Positions 26,345-31,350 of a stretch of DNA of 31,350 nt are shown here, one piece after another. Within the stretch, counting starts at the first letter, position 1, and each line of letters opens with the position of its first letter. Both the position numbers and the translations under genes were made by a program. The stretch is taken from assembly GCA_002869605.1 (NCBI GenBank), contig PKUI01000154.1, positions 1 to 31,350 on the forward strand. The letters are read 5' to 3'. Origin of the DNA: Desulfuromonas sp. (GTDB lineage: Bacteria; Desulfobacterota; Desulfuromonadia; Desulfuromonadales; SZUA-401). Under the pieces are notes generated by a model, which worked only from the letters and a program-made list of their open reading frames with translations, had not been told where the DNA came from and searched no databases.

Positions 26345-26373
26345 AGTTTACCGATTCGTGGCCTACTATTCAA
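26345..26373 (-). promoter_or_regulatory. Predicted sigma-70 promoter for the cmoA operon
   Basis: TTGAAT (26373-26368) and TAAACT (26350-26345) are 17 nt apart on the minus strand; the start is expected near 26338, giving a leader of about 38 nt before cmoA. Confidence 0.55.
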
Positions 26374-26382
26374 GAATGTAAA

Positions 26383-26408
26383 CGGGCGCACCCGCAAGAG
26401 TGCGCCCG
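26383..26408 (-). terminator. Hairpin after the 71-residue protein gene
   Basis: An 8-bp GC-rich stem (CGGGCGCA/TGCGCCCG) with a 10-nt loop lies 50 nt past the stop of the small gene on the minus strand. It is followed by TTTACATTCTT, a weak T-rich tail. It sits just upstream of the cmoA promoter and could insulate it. Confidence 0.5.
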
Positions 26409-26457
26409 CCCGAAGCTGATCATCGTGAACCGATGATGCCGTCGGCAGAACTGGCCT

Positions 26458-26673
26458 TTAGTAGTCGCGCGCTTCGAGCAGCGGTTTCAGAAAGCGCTCG
26501 AAGGTGACCCGCTGCTTGGCGGTGAGCAGGTCGAGGTCGCCGTGGTGGTCAAGTAAAAAGGTGCCGACGCCGATCACCGTGCGCGGCAGGTAGCCGCTGC
26601 CGGCAACCGCCTCTTCAATCTTTTCCGTGCGGCCATGTATCAGCCAGTCAAGCTGTTCGAGATCGATATCCAT
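26458..26673 (-). CDS. Hypothetical small protein, 71 residues
   Basis: I do not recognise a family. The protein (MDIDLEQLDWLIHGRTEKIE...) is acidic, with no signal peptide or membrane helix, and contains a hydrophobic stretch YLPRTVIGVGTFLLDHHG. A good ribosome-binding site (GGGAG, 8 nt upstream) precedes the ATG at 26673, codon use resembles the neighbours, and a hairpin follows, so it is probably real. It lies 128 bp after msrA on the same strand and may be cotranscribed with it. Confidence 0.65.
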   Translation of the reverse strand: MDIDLEQLDWLIHGRTEKIEEAVAGSGYLPRTVIGVGTFLLDHHGDLDLLTAKQRVTFERFLKPLLEARDY

Positions 26674-26801
26674 GGTCTGTACTCCCGCAGAATCTGGTCG
26701 CGGGTGGCTCCAGGCGACCCGTGCGCGTCATTGTGCATCATCCTTCGCACAAAGCAACAGGAATTGCCCGTGCCGGGCAAAAAAGAAGCGGCCCGGAAAA
26801 C

Positions 26802-27410
26802 TCAGTGCCACGCCGGCTTCCCCCAGATTTCCTCGAGCCGCTGATCGCGGCCGCAGTTCCAGCGGTAGAACTTGTAACGCACCGGGTTCTTCTTGTAGTA
26901 GTCCTGGTGGTAGCTCTCGTTGCCGGCAATCGGCCAGAAGGTGCTGACGTCGAGGATGCGGGTGGCGACCTTCTGCCCCGGGAACTGCTTCTCGATCGCG
27001 CGCCGGGTCTCCTCGGCGATCGCCCGTTGTTCATCGTTGGCGACAAAGATCGCACTCAGGTAGCTGTGCCCCTTGTCGCAGAACTGCCCCTGCGTGTCGA
27101 AGGGGTCGATATGGCGCCAGTAATAATCCAGGATGTCGCGGTAGCTGAGCTTGTCGCTATCGTAGGTGATCTCCACCACCTCGTAGTGCCCGGCGTGGTT
27201 ACCGTTGTAGGTCGGGTTGGGGTGCGTACCACCGCTGAAGCCGGAGACCACGTCGACCACCCCGGTGAGTTTTTCGTAATCGGCCTCCATGCACCAGAAG
27301 CAGCCGCCGGCGAGCACGGTTTTGGCGGTATTGGGCGTCACGACAGCCGGGGCCGTGGTGGCGGCGCACAGCAGCAGGGCCAGCGGTATCAGTCCACGTA
27401 AGGTTTTCAT
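26802..27410 (-). CDS. msrA: Peptide methionine-S-sulfoxide reductase MsrA, exported
   Basis: MsrA reduces the S-epimer of methionine sulfoxide in oxidised proteins. The 202-residue protein begins with a signal peptide (LRGLIPLALLLCAATTAPA), so it should act in the periplasm. The active-site motif is GGCFWC with catalytic Cys37. Other conserved blocks are GVVDVVSGFSGG, NPTYNGNHAGHYEVVEITYD and FDTQGQFCDKGHSYLSAIF. Later cysteines (in QFCDKG and WNCGRD) could resolve the disulfide. The gene starts 15 bp after the msrB stop, with a G-rich stretch directly before the ATG. The electron donor is unknown; the thioredoxin-like protein at 19177-20289 is a candidate, but this is inference. Confidence 0.93.
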   Translation of the reverse strand: MKTLRGLIPLALLLCAATTAPAVVTPNTAKTVLAGGCFWCMEADYEKLTGVVDVVSGFSGGTHPNPTYNGNHAGHYEVVEITYDSDKLSYRDILDYYWRHIDPFDTQGQFCDKGHSYLSAIFVANDEQRAIAEETRRAIEKQFPGQKVATRILDVSTFWPIAGNESYHQDYYKKNPVRYKFYRWNCGRDQRLEEIWGKPAWH

Positions 27411-27425
27411 ACCCCCCCTTTTACG

Positions 27426-28019
27426 CTATTCGAACAGCTTCAGGTACTCGCCGTAGCCTTCCTTTTCCAGGTCGGCCTTGGGGATGAAACGGAGCGCCGC
27501 CGAGTTCATGCAGTAGCGCAGGCCGGTCGGCTGCGGACCGTCGGGGAACACGTGCCCGAGGTGAGCGTCGGAGAGTTTGGCTCGGATCTCGGTACGTACC
27601 GAGAAGAAGCTGCGGTCTTCATGTTCGGTGACCGCGTCGTCATCGATCGGCCGGGTGAAACTCGGCCAACCGGTGCCCGACTTGTACTTGTCGAGGGATG
27701 AGAACAGCGGCTCCCCGGAGATGACGTCGACGTAGATCCCCGGCTCCTTGTTATTCCAGTACTCGTTATTGAAGGCCGGCTCGGTCCCTTCCTCGCGGGT
27801 CACCTTGTATTGCAGCGGGGTGAGCTTCTGTTTCAGCTCCGCGTCACTCGGGACGGTGTAGTCGTGCATCATCGTCTCTCCCTTCATGCTCATATCGTCT
27901 GACATCATGGACTTGTGGTCCATGCCATGCATTTCGTCATGCATGCTTTCGCCCTGCACCAGGAGCACCCCCAGCGCCACCAGGACGAAGCTCAGCAGTG
28001 TGATCGTGATTCCTTTCAT
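27426..28019 (-). CDS. msrB: Peptide methionine-R-sulfoxide reductase MsrB, exported, with Met/His-rich linker
   Basis: MsrB reduces the R-epimer of methionine sulfoxide. The 197-residue product has an N-terminal signal or anchor ([20 protein letters not shown]). Residues 26-52 then hold nine Met and four His (for example [14 protein letters not shown]), a likely metal-binding or oxidation-prone linker. The catalytic domain contains [25 protein letters not shown] and [11 protein letters not shown] with catalytic Cys170. That is the only cysteine: the four zinc-binding cysteines of E. coli MsrB and any resolving Cys are absent. GGAGG precedes the ATG at 28019; the frame is open to 28079 without a better start. 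It forms a two-gene unit with msrA, covering both sulfoxide epimers. Confidence 0.93.
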   Translation of the reverse strand: MKGITITLLSFVLVALGVLLVQGESMHDEMHGMDHKSMMSDDMSMKGETMMHDYTVPSDAELKQKLTPLQYKVTREEGTEPAFNNEYWNNKEPGIYVDVISGEPLFSSLDKYKSGTGWPSFTRPIDDDAVTEHEDRSFFSVRTEIRAKLSDAHLGHVFPDGPQPTGLRYCMNSAALRFIPKADLEKEGYGEYLKLFE

Positions 28020-28168
28020 GGTTTCCTCCATGCGCTTGACCGACCGGTGACTCCGGCCATGTCTGTGGGCATGTTTCAATGGTAACAGAGGTAGGGGGAT
28101 AGTGCTTAAGAGGGCGTTAAGATTGGTAAAAAAACGGCTCTATCATCGAAAAGTGGCCTGGCAATGCT

Positions 28169-28191
28169 CCCTCTCCATTGATGGGAGAGGG
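28169..28191. repeat. Small CCCTCTCC/GGAGAGGG palindrome
   Basis: An 8-bp stem with a 7-nt loop lies 22 bp beyond the receiver-domain gene on the minus strand. It resembles the very common CCCTCTCC genomic palindromes. There is no T-tract, so it is not a convincing intrinsic terminator. Confidence 0.45.
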
Positions 28192-28213
28192 CTGGGGAGA
28201 GGGGAACGGAATG

Positions 28214-28936
28214 CTAACCGGCGGTCAGGTACGAGAGCGCCTCTTCCTTGGTGGTGCAAACCTTGAAATCGCGGCGGCTGAAGATACTCACCGCCGTGAG
28301 GCCGGTCTGGTAGATGCCGGAGAGGCCAACGATGGCGGCCTTGCGCACGTAGGGCTCGTTCCCCTTGGCCAGGTCCGAGAGCTTGGCCACCAGCTCGTTG
28401 TTGTAGACGCCGTTGACTAGGGTGGTGAGGGTGACCACGCTCTTGGGGGGACGCTTGCGGATCTGCTTGGCACACACATCAAGCAGCTTATTGATCTCTT
28501 CCGAGGAATCGGTGGCACAGTTGATCTCGAAAACCTCATGCCCGTTGATGGTGCTGAACTGCGCCTTACACCCCCCCAGAGCCATCAACAGCACCCTCTT
28601 TAGGGCATTGGTTTCAAACGGCTTGTAGAGGACCAGGCCGAGCCCCACGCCACGAGCCTTGTGGATCCTGGTCTTATCCCCGCTGTCGGCCAGCAAAACC
28701 ACCGGCACCTTCAGATAGCGCTGGCTCTGACGGGTGCGCTTGGCGAACTCGACACAGTCCAGGGTCGCGCAGTCCATATCAACGAACACCATGTCGAACA
28801 GGTACTTGGTAGTCATCCGGCGCGCCTCCGCGGAATCCTGCGCCACCGCCACCTTGAATTTCATCCGCTGCAACATCGCACCCAGCGGCTTCAAAGTCTC
28901 CAGCTCCTCGCCAACCAGCAGTACCTTCCTAGACAT
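28214..28936 (-). CDS. Receiver-domain protein with SpoIIAA/STAS-like C-terminal domain
   Basis: This 240-residue cytoplasmic signalling protein has an N-terminal receiver domain (about 1-118) with the phosphorylation site Asp53 (VFVDMD) and the conserved Lys105 in LYKPF. The usual DD acidic pair is replaced by Glu10-Glu11 (LLVGEELE). The C-terminal part (about 125-240) has ALSDLAKGN-like spacing, YVRKAAIVGLSGIYQTGLTA and a final KEEALSYL, resembling SpoIIAA/STAS-like domains. There is no DNA-binding or enzymatic output domain, so a protein-protein output is likely. GGAGG lies 7 nt before the ATG at 28936. The leader holds a c-di-GMP riboswitch and terminator, so second-messenger level should set its expression. 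Confidence 0.82.
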   Translation of the reverse strand: MSRKVLLVGEELETLKPLGAMLQRMKFKVAVAQDSAEARRMTTKYLFDMVFVDMDCATLDCVEFAKRTRQSQRYLKVPVVLLADSGDKTRIHKARGVGLGLVLYKPFETNALKRVLLMALGGCKAQFSTINGHEVFEINCATDSSEEINKLLDVCAKQIRKRPPKSVVTLTTLVNGVYNNELVAKLSDLAKGNEPYVRKAAIVGLSGIYQTGLTAVSIFSRRDFKVCTTKEEALSYLTAG

Positions 28937-28959
28937 GGTTCATCCTCCTGCAACAAAAA

Positions 28960-29095
28960 AACAAAAAACCCACCTTCAGCCGAAGATGGGTTCTATACGC
29001 CGAAGCATGATAGAAGCATTTCTTCGGCGGCCCGGCGGTCCCGAAGGGACCCGTGGCTTTGCGTCGCCGGATTGCTCCGGTTTTGCCTTTATCGG
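28960..29095 (-). ncRNA. Cyclic-di-GMP-I (GEMM-I) riboswitch with intrinsic terminator, upstream of the receiver-domain gene
   Basis: On the minus strand the aptamer (about 29095-29020) reads AAAGGCAAAACC, a CCGGAGCAATCCGG hairpin, GACGCAAAGCC, a GGGTCCCTTCGGGACC stem and GCCGGGCCGCC, the GEMM-I order. A terminator follows: stem AACCCATCTTC/GAAGGTGGGTT (28992-28967) and a T-rich tail. The 3' edge of the aptamer can alternatively pair as CGCCGAAG with CTTCGGCG (29029-29022 with 29005-28998), a plausible switching helix. The G20-equivalent base is G, which favours c-di-GMP. The terminator arms are the same as in the riboswitch at 5152-5297. Confidence 0.9.
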
Positions 29096-29111
29096 AAACG
29101 ATAATGGACAA

Positions 29112-29141
29112 AGAATATTAAAAATGCCGCATCTGTGTCAA
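29112..29141 (-). promoter_or_regulatory. Predicted sigma-70 promoter for the receiver-domain gene and its riboswitch
   Basis: TTGACA (29141-29136) and TATTCT (29117-29112) are 18 nt apart on the minus strand. Transcription would begin near 29105, about 10 nt before the aptamer. The stretch 29142-29362 between this promoter and the next one shows no gene I can support. Confidence 0.6.
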
Positions 29142-29362
29142 CCGGGGAAAAACCTGAGTCGTATTGTGCTCACCGTCTAAGTCTAAAAGGCAAAACCTGA
29201 AGCCTGCCTGCCAACAAAATCAACCGCGCACAAGCCTGGCCCTTTATAGTATTTTCAAGGGAAGAGCCTTCTTGCTTTGATGAAGGAGCAGATTGATCAG
29301 TACCCGCAGAAATCGGGAAGTACGACAGGGTTAAGCGCGCATCGAACCGAATACGGTTCTGC

Positions 29363-29391
29363 TTGACACCCCCGATAGCTGAACATACGAT
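29363..29391 (+). promoter_or_regulatory. Predicted sigma-70 promoter for the DUF4920-PepSY pair
   Basis: A consensus TTGACA (29363-29368) and TACGAT (29386-29391) are 17 nt apart. Transcription from about 29398 gives a leader of about 30 nt with a strong AAGGAGG before the GTG start. Confidence 0.7.
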
Positions 29392-29426
29392 ACGCGCCAA
29401 AACCCAGATAAAAAGGAGGCTATCCT

Positions 29427-29897
29427 GTGGTCTATCTCAGAAAAATTGTTCTGACAATCACCGCGGTTGCGCTACTGACGAGCGGAGCCATAGCCGAGGA
29501 GCTGGGCGGAGCCCTGACCCTCGACCAGCCGACCCCGATCTCGGAAATCCTCACCCATGGCGACGACTATATCGGCAAGCGGGTCCAGGTTGAGGGCGTA
29601 ATTGTCGATGTCTGCGCCATGCGCGGCTGCTGGATGTACATCGCCGGGGACAAGCCGTTTGAAAAGCTCCGTTTCAAGGTTACCGACGGTGAAATCGTGA
29701 TCCCGATGGAGGCACGCGGCAAGCAGGCGCTCGCCGAAGGAATCGTACAGAAATTCGAACTGAGCCGCGAGCAGGTGGTCGCGCAGCGCAAGCATCACGC
29801 CGAAGAAACCGGCCAGCCGTTCGACCCCGCCAGCGTCACCGAGGGAGAAACCTTCTTCCAGCTGCGCGGCCTGGCCGTCAGCATCCCCAAGCTCTAG
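29427..29897 (+). CDS. DUF4920 domain-containing exported protein
   Basis: This 156-residue protein has a signal peptide (VLTITAVALLTSGAIA, cleavage expected near residue 23) and therefore acts outside the cytoplasm. The mature part fits the DUF4920 pattern, an OB-like fold with GKRVQVEGVIVDVCAMRGCW, then FKVTDGEIVIPMEARGKQ. The CAMRGCW segment provides two cysteines that could form a disulfide or bind metal. The start is GTG at 29427, supported by AAGGAGG 8 nt upstream. It is followed 12 bp later by a PepSY-associated membrane protein. Function of the family is not established; the pairing suggests a shared envelope role. Confidence 0.82.
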   Translation: MVYLRKIVLTITAVALLTSGAIAEELGGALTLDQPTPISEILTHGDDYIGKRVQVEGVIVDVCAMRGCWMYIAGDKPFEKLRFKVTDGEIVIPMEARGKQALAEGIVQKFELSREQVVAQRKHHAEETGQPFDPASVTEGETFFQLRGLAVSIPKL

Positions 29898-29909
29898 CCC
29901 CGCAACCCG

Positions 29910-30464
29910 ATGAACTGGCGCAGATGGAACCACCTTCTCCACCGTGATATCGGCTTCGCCTGCATCGGGTTGACGCTGATCTACGCGCTTTCGGGAATCG
30001 CGGTCAACCACGTACGCGACTGGAATCCCAACTACCAGGTCGAGAAGGTCGCGGCGCAGATCATGCCGCGCCAGTACTCCGGGGTGGTCAGCGAAGCGAT
30101 GGTGCGCGGCATGCTGCAGGAACTCAGCGAGCAGAAGGCGCCGGAGAGCAGCTTCCAGCCCGACCCGGAGAGCGTGTGGGTGTTCATCGACGGGCGGCGG
30201 ATCGCGATCCATTTCGCAAGTGGAAAGGTGGAGCAGGAGCGGTTCGTACGCCGCCCCTTCTGGTACCCGCTGAACTTTCTGCACCTCAATCACCCCAAGC
30301 AGGGCTGGACCTGGGTCGCCGATCTCTACGCCGTGGCGCTGATGCTGCTGGCCGTCACCGGGCTGTTGATGCTGCCACGTGGCGCCAAGCTGCGCAAGCG
30401 GGCGCTGCTGCTAACCGGGGCAGGGCTGTTGCTGCCGCTCGGCTTCCTGCTGCTTTACTACTAA
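29910..30464 (+). CDS. PepSY-associated transmembrane protein
   Basis: This 184-residue membrane protein has an N-terminal helix with WNHLLHRDIGFACIGLTLIY, the start pattern of PepSY-associated TM proteins, where the histidine may bind heme or metal. A periplasmic loop of about 100 residues follows with FIDGRRIAIHFASGKVEQE, then RPFWYPLNFLHLNHPKQGWT, and two more helices (VADLYAVALMLLAVTGLLML and LLLTGAGLLLPLGFLLLYY). Full PepSY proteins are longer, so this is the compact form. It ends 45 bp before a strong terminator. Its partner is the upstream DUF4920 gene. A role in iron or redox chemistry at the membrane is inferred from the family only. Confidence 0.82.
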   Translation: MNWRRWNHLLHRDIGFACIGLTLIYALSGIAVNHVRDWNPNYQVEKVAAQIMPRQYSGVVSEAMVRGMLQELSEQKAPESSFQPDPESVWVFIDGRRIAIHFASGKVEQERFVRRPFWYPLNFLHLNHPKQGWTWVADLYAVALMLLAVTGLLMLPRGAKLRKRALLLTGAGLLLPLGFLLLYY

Positions 30465-30508
30465 AAGGTCCTGGAGACAAGAAGTACAAGCATGTGAGGT
30501 CTTTGGTA

Positions 30509-30539
30509 TGCCCCCGACAACGCCAGTCGGGGGCATTTT
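30509..30539 (+). terminator. Intrinsic terminator of the DUF4920-PepSY unit
   Basis: A perfect 10-bp stem (TGCCCCCGAC/GTCGGGGGCA) with a 7-nt loop is followed by TTTTC. It lies 45 bp past the stop of the PepSY-type gene and just before repeat copy E. Confidence 0.85.
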
Positions 30540-30558
30540 CGAAAATATGAGCACGTCT

Positions 30559-30993
30559 CCAGGGGTTGCGCCCCCTGACGACACCCTACTCTTTTGTTAC
30601 GCCACAAAAGAGTAGGCAGAAAAAGGCGCCCGAGCTCCTTGCCCGCCAGAAATCGGCGGGTACCCTCCGCAGCAATGGCTCCCGCCGGGCCTTCGCCATT
30701 CGCTGCGCTCAACTCTTCGGCCTGTTTCGGCGTAAGCCATCGCTGCTCCGGCGGCGTCACACGGGAAAGGGAAATAGCTTTGACTGTTTCATGGCCTCTG
30801 CGGGGCCCCGTGCGCAGTCACCGAGTGCCGGGGTTTTAATCCTGCCGCCTGGCGAGCACGCGATCCGGATGGATTAAAACTTCCGGCTCGCGAGGGTACC
30901 CGATCGTCGGGTGACGGAGGTGGGGTGGCTTTCTTTTGCTTACTTTTCTTTGCCATCAAAGAAAAGTAAGGCGCATGCCGGGCGCCCCCGGCG
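30559..30993 (-). repeat. Dispersed hairpin-bounded element, copy E (about 435 bp, reverse)
   Basis: Same element in reverse orientation between convergent genes. Hairpins lie at 30585-30616 (begins CCTAC, ends GTAGG, a compensated change from CTTAC/GTAAG) and 30939-30970 (identical in reverse complement to that of copy D). The near edge carries CAGGGGTTGCGCCCCCTG and the far edge GCCGGGCGCCCCCGGC. The remaining bases to 31076 show nothing I can assign. Confidence 0.9.
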
Positions 30994-31076
30994 GTGTGAA
31001 GGAGCCTCATACCACTTGCCAAAGACAACTCAACCGTGGCCCCCTTAATGTTTTCGCTGTTCCCTAAAAGTTCCCG

Positions 31077-31350
31077 CTACCCCTCCGCGACCAGGTTACC
31101 AACCCCGGGGAAGGAATCCATGTGCGGGGCGGTCGCCTTGCCGAGCCAGGCGATGTTCTCGCCTAGGTTGTGCATGTTGTTCATCCCCTCTTCGTCACCG
31201 AGCACCTCTTCCTTGTGCAGGCCGTAGCCGAGGTTCCAGTAGGTGGAGCCAGGGATGATCATGCGCGAGATCTGGAACAGGTGGTTGATGGTGTCGAAGG
31301 CGTGGGTACCCCCGCCGCGACGCACCGCCACCACGCCGGCGCCGATCTTA
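31077..31350 (-). CDS. Flavodoxin-family / NADPH-dependent FMN reductase-like protein, C-terminal part (cut by window end)
   Basis: Only the last 90 residues are inside the window; the frame stays open to the window edge, so the start is missing. Visible features are a strand ending [20 protein letters not shown], the loop [13 protein letters not shown], and a terminal helix with [21 protein letters not shown] spacing. These fit the second half of FMN-binding NADPH reductases of the flavodoxin superfamily, where RRGG(G/T) and GSxYWN contact FMN or form the dimer. The first FMN-phosphate loop is not seen because it lies in the missing half. It converges with the PepSY unit across repeat copy E. 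Confidence 0.72.
   Translation of the reverse strand, partial: KIGAGVVAVRRGGGTHAFDTINHLFQISRMIIPGSTYWNLGYGLHKEEVLGDEEGMNNMHNLGENIAWLGKATAPHMDSFPGVGNLVAEG

Noticed and set aside
29178..29230. AAAAGGCAAAACC on the plus strand resembling the start of a GEMM aptamer
   Set aside because: No GACGCAAAGC or terminal GCCGGG segment follows, so there is no complete aptamer.

Overview
This is a 31.35-kb chromosomal window of moderately high GC with bacterial gene density and no rRNA, tRNA or CRISPR array visible. Two class I cyclic-di-GMP (GEMM-I) riboswitches, one ahead of a chemotaxis receptor and one ahead of a receiver-domain protein, together with a thioredoxin/CXXCH/FMN-like redox protein, point to a Desulfuromonadales-type bacterium (Desulfuromonas/Pelobacter/Geobacter relatives). 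CmoA/CmoB, YheU, ArgO and YchJ homologues are also common in Gammaproteobacteria, so a gammaproteobacterial host is not excluded. The assignment is inference.

Layout. 1-2130 (+): the end of an iron(III)-type ABC importer (permease fragment and ATPase), an unknown 116-residue protein and a YheU-family protein. 2397-5345 (-): cheW and a methyl-accepting chemotaxis protein behind a promoter, c-di-GMP aptamer and terminator. 5512-8574 (-): a DUF3820 protein and the RNA-binding protein Tex. 9261-10016 (+): a LoiP-like M48 lipoprotein protease. 10303-13234 (-): an inverted-repeat element, an ABC exporter and an RlmI/RlmK-type methyltransferase. 13813-15380 (+): ychJ, a GNAT acetyltransferase and a GreA/GreB-like factor. 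15384-17395 (-): a PAS histidine kinase broken by one in-frame amber codon, an unknown protein and a DUF1232-like membrane protein. 17525-18751 (+): a Ste24-type membrane protease with an apparently leaderless promoter. 19177-20289 (-): the thioredoxin/CXXCH/FMN-like protein. 20483-26373 (-): a tight six-gene run, cmoA-cmoB-HelD-like helicase-YcxB-like protein-kinase-like protein-argO. 26458-28019 (-): a small unknown protein and exported MsrA and MsrB. 28214-29141 (-): a receiver/SpoIIAA-like protein behind the second riboswitch. 29363-30539 (+): a DUF4920 protein and a PepSY-type membrane protein with promoter and terminator. 31077-31350 (-): the end of a flavodoxin-family protein.

Five copies of one dispersed element (about 435 bp; one shortened to about 312 bp) fill most of the large gene-free gaps, three in one orientation and two in the other. 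Each carries a 32-nt hairpin near either end. The stems differ between copies by paired, compensating changes, so structure rather than sequence seems to be kept. This is the strongest candidate here for something poorly described.

Functional themes: second-messenger control of chemotaxis-like signalling, envelope redox and methionine repair (MsrA, MsrB, thioredoxin-like protein), envelope proteolysis (two M48 proteases), and tRNA wobble-uridine modification (CmoA/CmoB).
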